DNA from: Adineta ricciae | Lineage: Eukaryota > Rotifera > Eurotatoria > Adinetida > Adinetidae | Direction of reading: 5' to 3' | Length of the DNA stretch: 64,000 nt | Assembly: GCA_905250025.1 (NCBI GenBank) | Contig: CAJNOJ010000012.1 | Span: forward strand, 496,001 to 560,000 | Part shown: positions 41,643 to 54,863 of the stretch, piece by piece | Layout: each line of letters starts with the position of its first letter | How positions within the stretch are numbered: the stretch's first letter is position 1 | Position numbers and translations under genes: made by a program | The notes under the pieces: generated by a model | The model's database searches: none | What the model was told of the DNA's origin: nothing | The model's input: the letters and a program-made list of their open reading frames with translations, nothing else

Positions 41643-44600
41643 CTATTTAGGTAGGGACGAGTCACTTACATTCGTTGCAGTAGTTGGTTCGGTGGTAGTG
41701 GCGGTAGTTGTTGTAGTCGCTTCATCTAAGTGAAAATAGTATAAATTATAAAATAAATCAACCAATCATCGAATTTACTCGAAGGTGGTAATGCTGGAGA
41801 TTCATTCAATGGCATATTCATTTCACTAGTCACTGGAAATGACATAGTGGTCTAAAATTGAAGAATGGAAAGTTGTTTGACGGTCGAATTGATTGTTGCT
41901 TACTTCACTAGTTGGTGATGGTGTAGATATCTTGAAAACTTCTTCCCAAAGACCTGGTAGAAAACTATCAATTCTGTTTTTAGTAATTACTGTTAACGGT
42001 TGGTCGGGTTCGAATAAGCCACTTGTATTCATAACTAATAGCATATTCTTTAACGATTCACGAATCGATTCACGCTGAAAAGATCATTCTTGGTTAGTTC
42101 ATGTTTACTTTTGCAAGAAAAAAAAAGCCATTCTTACCAACATATCAGTTTGGTCTATTTTGGAATATTTATCCATGAAATCTAAGATGGTCATCCAGAT
42201 GGTTGTGAACGTTGTTAAGTTTAACAATGGTGTCAAATGTTGAAGAAATATTCGACAAAGTAATTGCGACACTCGCACACGCGTTTCTTCGATTCCATAG
42301 ATTTGATCGTTAATGTTAGTTGTGTCTAATAATTGCGATAGTAGCGGGAATAAAACTTTCTGAAATACGGACTCCCATTCAGCTGGGGAAAGTACATGAA
42401 GTTCAGGTAGAAGAACACAACGCTGAAGATAACCAAGAGCTGACGCACGAACTGCTCGACGTGGATCACCGCAGAGACGTGCAATACCTAACAAACAAAC
42501 TTCTTTTTCAGCGACTGAATGTACATGAGCGCGTCAAACTAACCTTGTAAAATTGGGCACCAACATTTATACCATAAAACATTCGAAGCTGACTGATCAG
42601 GCGGTACTTGTTTATAAATTTGAGACGCTCTTACATGTAACGTATGCATTAGATTTAACAATTGCAAAGAAAGTGTTTGATACTCTTGTTGCATGGACTC
42701 GTGCATATCATCGTTGTTGTCATCGTTATCATAACGGGAGTATTTGCTTTGATTGCTGGTTTGATCATTTAAAGTTTCATTGGATAAGGAATTTGATGAG
42801 GTGACTTTGCGGATTTGTTTTAAATTTCGATTGGCATTTCCTTTAGATTTATTCGTTTGTTGGACAATTGTCACTTCGATGAATGTTCGAATGCAATGTA
42901 TACAGTACTCGAAATTGTCTTGTGTAACATCAGCGGTATCCAGGATGAGAAATGAGAGAATTTCACACGATTTATTCAATGCTCGACGATCATGTCGAAA
43001 TTGTTGTCGATTGGATTCGAAGTCATTGTGTGAGACAACAATGTACTCCGACCGACGGTAGATTTCCGAATCACTTGTATAACCTTTATCTGTCGATGTG
43101 CAATCGGAACATTCAGTGTCGGAATCGACATTGATGTTTGAATGGCTGTGATGAACATGTTTGTTTGCGAGTAGATTTGGTGTGGGTGATTGAAGAACAG
43201 GTGACGGATGTGCAGCTGCACCAACGACTTCTAATAACGAAAATAAAATAAACCAATCTTCGGATTTGTGAATATTGGCCGCATTTGTACGAAGAAGTTC
43301 GTGCAAACCATAGGCGATTTCTGTTGATAATGCATGAAGAACGTGTGGTTTCATTACGAGAAACATTCGAAGTGAGTTCATGACTTCAGATGCAAGTTCT
43401 TCGCGACGTAAAAGTCGGGCAGCAATTCTGAGTAGACCAATGCAAGTACGTTCAACAAAAAAGGATTTTTCATTCGCATTAATGAGTATTGAGTAGAATT
43501 GATGTCGAATCGTCGGCCAGAAAGCTGTAACACGATCGCGATTTTGTAGTACAACTTTGACAAGTAATTCAAGAGAGAATACCGCAGCATCTTGATCAAG
43601 TTTAGCAGATTCCGGGGATGTTTGACAAGCATAAATCAATGCCTTTAATAACTCATTCAACGAATCAATAATTAAGAATTTCGTTTCTTGTAATAATTGT
43701 TCTAAATGACATTCTTCGATACAAGCTGATGCCACTTTGATTGCTTCTTGTTCATCGGATGTCGGTTGTTTGCCAGACGATACATTCGAGTCAGTTGAAC
43801 CACCACCACCGAGGAAAAAGGCAAGTGAGGAAAATATTCCGATATCAGTTCTAAAAGATCACAAATTCAAAATGAATGAATGATAAATAAAAGCATTACT
43901 TTGGAGCCTGTACAATTTGCTCTTTGATAAGTTTGGTTCGTCCGGATGGATCGAGAAAGTCCTCGACTTCGACAAGACTCGACGGTAATAATTTGGCTTT
44001 GTATAAATGAACAATGCATTCCAAAAGATTCTTCCATCCTTCCCGTAGAATATCGCCGTGAACATGCGCGATATTGAAAACGACTGTAGCAGCAAGACGT
44101 GCTTTACGGTTCAGTCCGAAATGAATCGGTAGATTTTCAATCCACTAAAACCGATGATATGATAAACGCACTGAAAAGTCATTAAACAATTCGTTTTACC
44201 TCGCGATTATTCAATAGAGTTGTGAATTTACATAATGATATGACTAAATTGTCAAAGACGTCGGACATGTAATAATGTGCAGCAATTCTTGCACATTTAT
44301 TGAAGCCTTGTATTGCTTTTTCAATGACAAGATCATAGTGTGATTTCTCGAAAACAAACGATAACGCGGCCATAGTTTGTCCCCATATTAATGTGAATAT
44401 ATCGTAATTATAGGATCCTGTTGGGACATGAAGAAATTTATCACCAATAGATGCTGACCGTTTCAACATTAATTTCCAGAGATAAGACTCACGAACACGG
44501 CCAGTGTGTTCCGCTGGCATAACAATTTCATCGGACTTGATTGCATTATAGATTTCAGTCAACATTCCATCATCGAAATTTTCATTGTTATTCATTTTCG

Positions 44601-47600
44601 ATAAGTTTCGTTTGAAATCCTATCGAAAAACAAATGACTTTTTTTGGTTTTCTTTCCCATATAAGCAAGTATTTACTTCACATGTCATTGGAGAACTCTG
44701 ACGACGAACATTTGTATTATGTTGATCAGTCTATATGAAAATTAAATTATGAAACTATGTGAGACAGATTTGAATCGAACTTACATTAAGCATAATACAC
44801 GCATAAGCTAATCCAAATGCTGCATCGTTGTTCGCTAATTGTTGATTGTTACATTCCTAAACGTATTTCGATTATTTTCAGAAACCTACTAATGTCAAAC
44901 TTACTCTCCAATGTGCAGCAAAATGTTCGAGTAGAGTGCTGATTAAAGGTGCTTCACCAGGTAAACGAAATTCAGAAAGATAAATTCGAAGTGCTTCGTC
45001 GATCCGCATTTCTTCGAAGTTGAATGTTCTAAAAAATGGAATTTCCAATGGAAACAAGCAAGATAATCCAATAGTTTACTTGACATATTGTTCAAGTGCA
45101 TGAATGTTTTTTCGATTTGATAAATATTCTCCAATTATTTTCTTGTCTAATAATGGATTGTCTTTGAGAAATTTCACGATTTCGTGCGTATCCAATGGAT
45201 TTGCTAGAAGATTGTTTTCTTGAAGAAATTTAATTCCTGATGAAGCACTTTGATTGAACAGTTCTGAGCCTTGTCGTAATAGCTATTCATGAATACATCA
45301 ATCAAGATAAAGTCTCAACACCTTTCCAGACAATCAAACCTTTTTATCTTGTTTCATTTTTTTCAAATCATCCTGTGACGGTAAGTGTGAAGATATTGCC
45401 ATACGATTTTGCCGAAGACGTGAACCATGTCGCGTTTCTGATGATACAGAAGCTCGATTCATATCAAGATTTTGCAAGGAAATCGCTAGTGCATAGCCAC
45501 ACGGCACTGGACGAGTCAGTGTTTGACTTGTTGCTAGAAGCAAAACACATATTCTGCATGAAAACGACAATCGAATGAAACTTACAATCATTTTTCTGTC
45601 GTTGCACTTGATATTGACATTCAAGTTCGATATGATCAATTACAGAGAGAAGTGCATCGAGTGAAAGTATATGTGTCGATGTTAGACCGGCAACAGGGAA
45701 AGCATTTTTCGATAACATTTTAGTTAACTCTTCGAACAGATTTGTACTGTATAAATCACAATCATAATTCAAATATAATTCAGCTGGAAGGCCAGGAATG
45801 CGCAGTAATTGAACGATTGTCTCAAGTGCAATTTCTTTTTGTTCATAAGAGATTTTTGATTGTTCAGAAATGACCAGTTCCATAAGACGTGTGATAAAAA
45901 ACTGAAGAGTAATACAATGAAAAGATCGAACAGTTTCGTTTTCTTACTTCAAAATGGTACTTCAAATGTGTGCGGAGACTTTCAAAGATAAGAAATGACA
46001 CACGGAGCGATGCAGAAAATAATTGAATTCGAGTAGAATTCAACATCTGAATAAAGACAAAAGTCATGATCATATTGAACTGATAAACAAACATATGAAC
46101 ATACACTGATCAAATTACGGCAAAGAGAGTCGTTCACAATTGAAAGTAACAAAGGATAGTTGGCAAGATAATCTGCACCAACTTCTAAGGCAACAGTTAG
46201 AAGATTCAGGCCAACGGTCATCATATACTCTGTATTATTTCTATTGATGGCAAACAATAGCGATGACGAATTCACAGAGAAAATGACTTACTTATCATAA
46301 TTATTGATAAGTGTCGTAAGGAAACGAAGTAGGCCACGAACACAAGGCCAACCATACGGCGTCAATGGTTCTAACAATAGGCAAACGAGATTTTGTTTGC
46401 TCATAGAGAACGCCATGTCATTCTACCTGTTTCATTAACAAGTTCACTTGTTGGCGATCCAGTTGTGAATCGAATTCCTCGCGGATTAATAAATTCATTC
46501 GTAGGCGATGATGTTTGTGCTGCTGGTTCTTGCGATCGTTGTTCAGTTTGGACAAATGATGTTGTTTGATCAAACGATGGAATTATGATAGTTGGAATAT
46601 TTTCCGAAGACGCTTCTGGTTCATTTTCGCTCGTCGGTGATGGAATATTTGTCGATGGTATTGCATTGGTTGCACTATCAATTGCAGTTGGACGAGCATC
46701 ATCGACATCTTCGGATGACTAGAAAAAAGAAAGAAATACGAACTGCACAGAAGAAAAACTTGCAACTTTTACATAGGTAGTCGGCGGTTTAGGAGTTGAC
46801 GATGTTGAAAGATCTTTGACTAGCTTTGTTGAGGATGCCGATGTTGCATCATCTTTAAATTGAGGTAATCGAGCAAATAACAACTGAACCATATCAATTA
46901 AAACATGTTCAGATGTTTTACGTAGTAATTCTAACGATAGTAAGATAGATAGTAAAGAGAAATTCAGGAACCTTACCAGACAATCTTGTTTCAAAACAAA
47001 TTCGAAAACAAGATTGTAGAATTTCACAAACTGCATCATTGGTCATTTGTGATCCAATTGGACTCAATAGCAGAGAGCGAAGAACCTATTTGAAATGATT
47101 CCGATAAAGAACATTTCAACGAGAGAAGAAAAGCTTATTCTACTTGTAGAATTCTCATCAGTACAACTTCATCATCGTTTGGATTTGTTCCAACAAAGCG
47201 TGTATGCGTAACCGCGCTGGCAACTTTATCGATGGTTGATGCAGCAGATTCGCTGAGAGTATCTTTTACATAGAAAAGCAAAGAAAATATCGATATCATA
47301 CCTCTTATGTAAGTAAAAAATACTCACCAATCAGTCCATAAGAAAGAAATTTATTCACCGCATTTAATGCTAGACAAGTCATAGGACCGGAGATTTCATC
47401 CGAACGAATTATATCAAGAAATGGTGTTAAGAAGGTGATGGATTCAATATCATGAAGATCTACAAAGATAGAGTCACGAATCAATCCTTGATATTTGAGT
47501 ATGAGCGTGATTAGTTTACCGGAAATTGAATTCAAAGTTGTTTTTAATTTTTGAAACGAATTGATCTCGGGAGATTCCTTAAAGCAAACCGTTGAAAGGA

Positions 47601-47743
47601 AAACAAGGCAAAAAGATTGAATTTACTTCATAGGATTGATTTGTTGACCATCGTACATTATTCTTTTTCGATGATGTCAATGCTTGAATTTCACCAAGAA
47701 TGATATAAATAGCATTTTTGGGTGGATCAAATAGTGATGACAT
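41643..47743 (-). CDS. GBF1: Golgi brefeldin A-resistant ARF-GEF
   Basis: Twenty-three exons: 47743..47627, 47577..47520, 47459..47328, 47262..47144, 47085..46977, 46930..46773, 46718..46427, 46370..46292, 46240..46105, 46046..45948, 45901..45586, 45533..45340, 45282..45080, 45028..44905, 44856..44785, 44730..44677, 44619..44200, 44144..43900, 43850..42544, 42487..42138, 42074..41904, 41851..41779 and 41725..41643; 1636 aa. The DCB and HUS domains ([45 protein letters not shown]) precede a SEC7 domain with the catalytic glutamate in FRLPGEAP (about residue 695) and [15 protein letters not shown] regions follow ([33 protein letters not shown]). GBF1 loads GTP on ARF1 at the cis-Golgi for COPI recruitment. 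The tail is Thr/Pro-rich. The last two exons are least certain. Confidence 0.95.
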
Positions 47744-48540
47744 TTGTGTATGACAAATCAACGGATAAGAAGAATCTTTGTGATGCTTTGACTTATCAGT
47801 CTAAGTTAGAAAACACACTGATATGATTGTATTTGAAAGTCCGTAGTCAAAAAAAGAGATCAGCCTTCAAGTTAATCCACAATTTACCAATACAACGTAT
47901 ACAAATGAAACCAATGAAAAGATTTCCTCATCAAACGTCGCTAGTTACTTACTAGCGTCCTTTTCGATATCATAATATATTCATTTAGTTCAGTATTAAG
48001 TATTGGATGGAATAATTGAGAATAGAGCGGTCCGTTTCTTGACATTGATATTTCTATTTCATGTTGGAAGTGTAATGTATGATTATGATAAATAAAAATA
48101 CCTGAACGTAAGTAACAGAAGAATGAAACATGTTTGATAGACTATAAATGTTTGAAAACTGACTCATTGCTTTTTCTTTGCCACGTTGACAAATTCGTTA
48201 CCTGTACACGAGTGAAGGGAACGAACAATAAGAAAACAAAGACAATATGTCAACACACGAAGTCAAATCTTGGACTAAATATTCCCAAAACATGAACAGA
48301 ATTCTTCACAATAAGATCATCTCAACTCAAATATCTATATTTAATCATTTGCTGACGAAGAGAGCTCTTTCTCTTACGAATAAATAAATTCTTCTAAACA
48401 AATCATCATCGCAATTGAAATTTTCAATATGTTTTCTTCTATTGACTTTTGTAAAAACAACAGCTGCATACGATCACATATACTCATAACATAATCCCTA
48501 ATAATATCAGTTAAATCAATAAAACAGTATCATAACAATT
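47744..48540. other. Divergent intergenic region
   Basis: Between GBF1 (minus) and a synaptotagmin-like gene (plus); it contains both promoters. An upstream non-coding GBF1 exon is possible: GTAAGT-like sites occur on the minus strand near 47960. No other gene seen. Confidence 0.55.
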
Positions 48541-50068
48541 ATGATTCTTTCTATACCATCCCTGCATCCTTACACTTTAGCATTGATTATTACTGTTACT
48601 CTACTCGCTCTTGTATTCGTCATCTTCATTGTTATCTATTTGTACATTCATCGATCACGTCGTCAAGATGACACAGAAGTTATTCTCACTGAAATGAATG
48701 TTGTTAATTCATCACCAAATCGTTTTAGTTATCCATTAACGACAGTATCACATGCAAATCATGAAACATTTCCAACTCAATCGACTCTCAATGAACTCCC
48801 ATCGAATTACCGAACGTTTGACTTCACCAAACGATCACGTCTACATGAATCTTCCGATTCTTCATATTCAGGTTCAACATACCGATCTACTCCACTACAA
48901 TCATTTTCATTCGGGACAATCAAATCTAAATTTCAAGAAAGTAACAATTCAGAACGAGTTTCCACGATGCCCTCATCAGATTGCGACGATATTGATACTC
49001 AATCCTTTGCACCTGTACCGCCCACGATTGAATATTCGTTAATTGAAATCTTTCGTATAGAACTGGTTTACAAATTGTCATATTCATCGGATAATAATGA
49101 ACTTCTCTTGCAAATTATTCGAATAACACCAATGCATCCATTGATCGAACACTGTTTCCCATCATTCTCATGTCAAATTCGTTTGTTTAATAACGATGAT
49201 AAACACAAGACGAAGAAGTATCTGTCAAAACAAGATCCGATCAATGAAATCTTTCATTTTGATATGAATGAATTCAATCTGGGAAACAGTTATTTGAAAC
49301 TAAATGTGTTTGGTCAACAAAAAATGGAGAAACGTGTGGAATTAGGCCAAACTGTTTTGGTGATGAGTCATCACAATCATTTGATGAATCGATCGAGCCA
49401 TCTAGCATCAGAACAACATACGAAATTCATTCAAATCTATGAGGATCGAATCGATATGATTATTCGTCAACAGGTTCAATCGATTGTTTTATTGTAAAGA
49501 AAATACAAATTTTTCCTTCGCTTTTAGAATGAAACTAAGCATGAAACACGGGCATTGATGTGTTTGGTTTATGAAAATGATCGTTGTTTGCTTCATGTTG
49601 GTTTAATCAAAATTATCGGTATTCAATATCTACTCAAACAACCACTCAGTCATTCTCATCAACGAGGTATACGAAAACTATTCATGAACAAGGTTAACCA
49701 GTAGATTATCTTCACTCGAATATTTAGATCAAATTCAAATCAAAATCTGCACATTCATCGACGGAAAACTTAATGGAAAACGAAAATCAAAATTAATTCC
49801 AATTACGAAAGGCATCTGTACTTTCAGTACATCATTTCATTTAGACTATGTCTCCCTGCATAAAACATCAATACGCGTGACTCTATGCTACCGACGATCG
49901 TTAATAAGTGCACACAGTAAATCGATATCAACGATTGAATTTGGTTCGACAGAAGTTAAAAATCAGCAAAGTTTTCAACATTGGACAGATGCATTATCTG
50001 CGCCAAATCGACCACATGTGCATTGGCATACGTTGGAACCATTGAGTAGTAAGCACGCAAGCGAATAG
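48541..50068 (+). CDS. Synaptotagmin-like double-C2 membrane protein A
   Basis: Three exons, 48541..49473, 49528..49666 and 49728..50068, in phase; 470 aa. It has a short lumenal start, one transmembrane helix (LALIITVTLLALVFVIFIVI, residues about 12-35) followed by basic residues, a Ser-rich linker, a first C2-like domain (YSLIEIFRIELVYKLSYSSD; NSYLKLNVFGQQ), and a second C2 domain (ALMCLVYENDRCLLHVGLIK; IKICTFIDGKL; SIRVTLCYRR). The end has the synaptotagmin C2B signature HW-x12-WH (FQHWTDALSAPNRPHVHWHT). Most Ca2+-binding aspartates are missing, so it is likely Ca2+-independent. A vesicle-trafficking role is inferred from the fold. Confidence 0.82.
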
Positions 50069-50129
50069 GTGGAAAACAAAACAATTTATTCAAAATAGAA
50101 AGTCGCTTGGATTGTATATGAACAATAAA

Positions 50130-51262
50130 TCATACTGTTTGTTTTTCGACATGAATTACTTGATCACTGTCTAGTTTCGATTGATTTCTAAAGATTTCGA
50201 AATAATATAACGAAGAGATTGATGAGTAGGATACAAACTTTGATTCTTCGATTAACTTCAATAAATTATATGTAAATTTTGATGCTTTTGAATGATCGTC
50301 CGTCCACTGGACTTGATTGAGTCCTCCTTTATATCGTTTCGGATATGAACGTACATAGAGTCCAATACAAGGCGCAACAATCGCTGCCATCGGAAGGCAA
50401 CTAATGAAAGTAAGATCAGAAGCTATTTCAAATGCAAATAATAAATTGGCTAACGTGCCAAATGAAAAGATGCCCATTTTTACGATTGGATAGAATGATA
50501 AGAAACTTGCTAACGTGACTTTCATAGTTGAAAATTGTCTATCACCAGCGATGTATCCAGTTACACCATCTAATAGACAAGTGTATGGAAACTTCGACTT
50601 ATAATAATAAGTAATCTCATAGATTGGATAATATAACACTCGGTCTTGTTTAGAATTGATTGTTAAATGAAATGAGTCAATTCGTGGCTCTTCAAATCTC
50701 GGAAATCTCTATGCAAAAGAAGATTTGTCATTAGGTCAATGTTTCCGTGCTTCAGTTGTCTTACCTCTTGTGCTTTTTTGCGACATATATCTTCAAGTAG
50801 AGGTTTGACAATGAGCATCCACGCATTGTGAAATGCTTCATCACTGTTAATCGTAGGTTCGGCAATGATTTTATTGTCCGAAGTTAAATCAACTAGTTGA
50901 TCTTCATCGAATGATACATCCAATTTTTGTATGTGATACGTGTCGAATTCGTCATCAGCATAGATGTTAATATTGTCCAGCTTGATGTCATCGATTTGGA
51001 AGGAAAACGAATGCCATTCTCGATGTGAATAATATTTATCATCATGCTAGAAAATACATCAAATGAGAAATGGTCGAATCAATATGCAGTGTTTCGATTG
51101 TACTCGAAAAGGAAAATTGGATTTTGTACCAATAGAACATCTAACAGATCCATTAAGGTTAATGTTCCAAAATGGCACAAAATGTCGCGTGACTCGAATT
51201 GAAGCATCTCTTGTTGAATGAACCCATTCGTTTGGCGCCAGCCTCTTTGACAAAAAAAGTAG
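50130..51262 (-). CDS. Uncharacterised membrane protein (5' end uncertain)
   Basis: Exons read with confidence: 51262..51104 (start uncertain; 51244 also possible), 51046..50765 and 50708..50130, all phase 0; about 340 aa. A further in-frame 51-nt stretch at 50238-50188 has good splice sites and may be removed. Sequence blocks: LAPNEWVHSTRDASIRVTRH then FVPFWNIN, HREWHSFSFQIDDIK, an acidic region, YYPIYEITYYYKSKFP then YTCLLDGVTGYIAG, and two hydrophobic segments (FSFGTLANLLFAFEIA; ISCLPMAAIVAPCIGLYV). The VPFW...YYPIYEI...DGVTGYIAG order resembles a widespread zinc-ribbon membrane protein class of unknown function. An upstream exon (about 51380-51305, encoding RDKYNEYEVRLCFDEWLK) may belong here. 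Confidence 0.6.
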
Positions 51263-52211
51263 CTATTTATGCTGATGATATATTGGAATTTTTCATTTAC
51301 CATAAAGACTTTAACCATTCATCAAAGCATAGTCGAACTTCATATTCATTGTATTTATCTCGAATACTTTGCATTTTCGAACATTGTCCATTAGATAGTA
51401 ATCGCGAAAAGATTAAGATTGATCGATATTGATTTTTACACAATAAACCAGCTAAGAGGTTCATCGATTGTGAAAAATGTCATCGAAATAGATTTTCATT
51501 TATGTTTTAGTTTTGACTCCATCTGTATTCGTGAATATTATAGTTTTAGAGTTTAGAAGAGACATCTACAGAATCTTTTGGAAAGACGACAACCTTTCGT
51601 GCTGATAAAACCGGTTGTCTGGCCAAATGTCAAAGGATAAAAACTGAAGTAATTTATTCCCATCAGTTTGAAATGCAATACAAATTTGGACTTTGTAGTT
51701 TATCCTTTCGAGTGATATTTTAGCACGCTATTCGATGAAATCTCATCCCTGTATAAGATTTGCGAACAGATCTTACTCACAACACGATAACTCAGTTGTT
51801 CCATGCTTCTTTTCTAATTAGGTACAAACATATCACGACGTTCTCAAATTATTTACGTCGATTTAACCAAAAGAGTCAAATATTGACTGAATGTCAAAGA
51901 TTTCACCTGTGCTTTTCTTTTAATCTAATATGCGATCGAAGAAAAGGAGAATAGTTTGCACTGGCATTTTCGAATCTATTTTTATCTGTACAAATAATCT
52001 TCTATCTAATACTTTTATTTATAAAAAATAATTAGTAGTCGATAACGAACAGAAACAAAGTGTTTCATAGAAAAGAAAACATACGATCGAAAAGTATTAC
52101 AGTCAGTCGATATACGTGAAAGAATAACTCTCTTGATAACAATTCACACAAAGTATTTTAAATAAATCAAATATTGATCGACATAATACGATAATCAGTT
52201 GCGATTGTGAC
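51263..52211. other. Intergenic, 0.95 kb, with a possible 5' exon
   Basis: The minus strand at about 51305-51380 is open and protein-like (ATG then QSIRDKYNEYEVRLCFDEW); it is a candidate first exon of the neighbouring gene, although I could not close the phase. The remainder is AT-rich, with no other gene. Confidence 0.4.
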
Positions 52212-53505
52212 TCATTGATCGAGTGTACGAAACCATTCGTAGCAGAAATTTGTGTATTCTTTTGTGTCAAAATGTCCATTAAAAAAATTACATGAAATAT
52301 TCAATTCTAATAACATCAATCGATTGTCTTCATTTGTCCACGCAACGTCCCAACCAATGATCGGAACATCGGGACATAACTTTTCGTGTGCTTGACAAAC
52401 ACATTCCATCATTTCTTTGACATTCGGCCATTTTATTCCTTCGAGTTGCACATGAGAATCAGGATGAACAGAATAATTCTGTCCTTGCCACATACTTGTA
52501 GTGTCGAACGATTTTAAACCTGTTTGATACCAATGTCGATTGGTAGTTCCACTTGACAGACGATGAGATGAATTAAAATCGATATTATAAAAGATCGCAT
52601 TATGATCCGTTTGTTGCCGAATGCGTCCAGCACGAAAAACCATCGTTTTCACTTTGATTGTTGACGATTTCGAAGCATCGCGTGATGTTATAATTCGAAC
52701 AGTTGATAACGGTGCATCCGATGTTACTAAACGTTGAATAAAATCGCTATTTTCAAATACTTTTTGAATAATCCAATCCCCATCATTTCTAAAACACGAA
52801 GAATCTCAAATGAAATAACAATACAAAACAGCATTCAACTAACATGGCAAAATTATTGTAAACATTGATTCCCATTCCACCTTCAATGGATTTATGTTTA
52901 ATCATAATTCGAGGAATGTCTAATACAGGTGTTATGGGAAGATTTAATCTCTTTCCTTCGATCAAAAATCGACCTTTATCTTCCATATCATATTGTTTCT
53001 TGGTTTGTTCCCATTTTTGATATGAATGATAGGCCACGATAGTACAATTAATACGCCATGTGGCAAACCAATAATTCGGTTTTAATAATTGCTCATGAAA
53101 ATGTTCATCGACGGTATTTTTTCTCGGATCATATATTGACAAGTAAATTGAGCCAATAAATGCCCATAATGGATAAATAAATATCAGAAAACATAAACAA
53201 AAGAATTTATTTAAACAAAAAATTGATAATGGAACAGCAGTAAATGGGACAATAACATTACGTAAATTGGCTCGTAAATCTTCACCATAGGATTTTGCTC
53301 GATAATGTCGTAACGAAAATAAACGAATCATTACAACAAGAGAATAAATATGCACCAACACACGACGATCAACATCTCTTGATGTATATTCGTCAATATT
53401 CTTACCGGTATATAAATAATAAAAGAATATTCGATAATAGCTAAGTAATGTGTGTCCTATCGACATATTTCGATTGCTTAGTGGCTTATTGCGTGAATAC
53501 ATCAT
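52212..53505 (-). CDS. Sugar-transfer associated ATP-grasp protein (PF14397-like)
   Basis: Two exons, 53505..52844 and 52788..52212, with a 55-nt intron in phase; 412 aa. The N-terminal half has two hydrophobic segments (VHIYSLVVMIRLFSL; FFCLCFLIFIYPLWAFIGSI). The ATP-grasp core follows: ITPVLDIPRIMIKHKSIEGG then MGINVYNN (nucleotide-binding lysine and Gly loop), DWIIQKVFENSDFIQRL, LSTVRIITSRD, and VPIIGWDVAWT ... LMLLELNISCNF with the metal-binding acidic/Asn residues. This family accompanies polysaccharide-biosynthesis loci in bacteria and is not an ordinary animal family. It ligates an acid to an amine or thiol via acyl-phosphate, though the substrate is unknown. A two-exon structure indicates intron gain after transfer. 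Confidence 0.82.
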
Positions 53506-54863
53506 CAGAATTGTTATTGCAAGAGAACGAAAAGAAAAGTAGTAACGACCAATAGTGTATATATATATATATATTCTTTCGATTCATACGTCATTCAGAC
53601 ATTATTGAAACGCAAATATGGAGGTGGCAAGCAAAAAATGATATCGAAGCTATCGATTGACCTCGAACGATTGTGATTTTACTAGATATTCACTTTTAAC
53701 TTGACTCACAGCATGTACTTTTATCAGTACAATCAATAAAAAGATTTTTGTTTTTCTTTTCTTCCTATGCAATCGTCATTCGAATGGATTATTTCTGACA
53801 CATAGCTTTGATATTATCTTTGATAAACATGTGATGAAAAATAACCCACGTCTCATGATGACAATGCATGTTATTCGATTCAAATGACAACGAAATTCAT
53901 GATGCTTCTTTTTTATTCTCGATTGAATAACAGTAGAGAAGAAGAAAAAAACACATCTCTCTATCTGCCGGTCTTATTTGTCATTAAGTAATTCTTATCA
54001 ACTAAGATAAAAAGTCTTCGACCATACATCTTCCTAATGAAATTCGATTTGCTGGGAAAGTCCACAAGTTCCTCTTCCGTACTCTGACGTCAATGCTACT
54101 TATTGTTTCGTGTTATTAGAAAATAAAGCTTCTTTTTTTTTGTTATAGTTTTTTTTTGTATGCAATCAAATAATCTTTTTCCGTTAAGTAATAGCTCAAG
54201 TGAAAGAAATAGAATGTAATTATCACCACGAAGTATACTTCTTTCATTTAAATGAATAGGAATGGAGTAAAAGGCGGAAGTACGAAGATAGCGGACGAAT
54301 AATTCATGTGGGAAAACATCTCTTCCGTTATTAATTAACAACTTCTAATGACAAAGATTCGAAATTAACCAGCTGTTATTTCATTTGGATAAAAAGTACT
54401 ATCCCGAATGTTCTCTGCTTTCTCTTTGTTCTCCTTCGAATTACGTTCTTAGAAATCACTCACATCTGAGTCTCATCGAGTTCACTTTAATGTTCTTCAG
54501 TTGAAGAAATAGAATGCAGAACTGATCGACCACTTTTCGACATAAAACAGAACTTTCTCTATGAATTTTACATATGTTCATTCACGTAACATATCGATTA
54601 GACTTGATGAACATCGATCATATTTATTTTCTAAACAATTTATGTGCGCAGTAAATATTATGATATTTTCTCGTCTGTCATGATTTCATTGCTTAAGGGT
54701 TTGCAAATATTAAACAAGGTAAGGCATGAACACATCGTTTTCTTTCCTGACAACCATCGTGTGTTTTTAATCAAGGAGATTCCTTCATAAGTTTTCCTCA
54801 CAACACTTTTCATCGAAGTTTTCTTTTAAGATATGAACCTATTCTAAAGTCCAAAACGAAACT
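53506..54863. other. Intergenic, 1.36 kb
   Basis: Divergent region between the ATP-grasp gene and synaptotagmin-like gene B, AT-rich with a TA microsatellite near the ATP-grasp start. The frame at 54096-54341 (minus) lacks any feature. No gene seen. Confidence 0.55.
53558..53574. repeat. (TA)n microsatellite
   Basis: A TATATA run of 17 bases, 53 bp upstream of the ATP-grasp start codon on the minus strand. Confidence 0.9.

Noticed and set aside
42000..42015. A GGTTCGAATAAGCC string resembling a tRNA B box.
   Set aside because: It lies within a GBF1 coding exon, and no acceptor or anticodon stems surround it.
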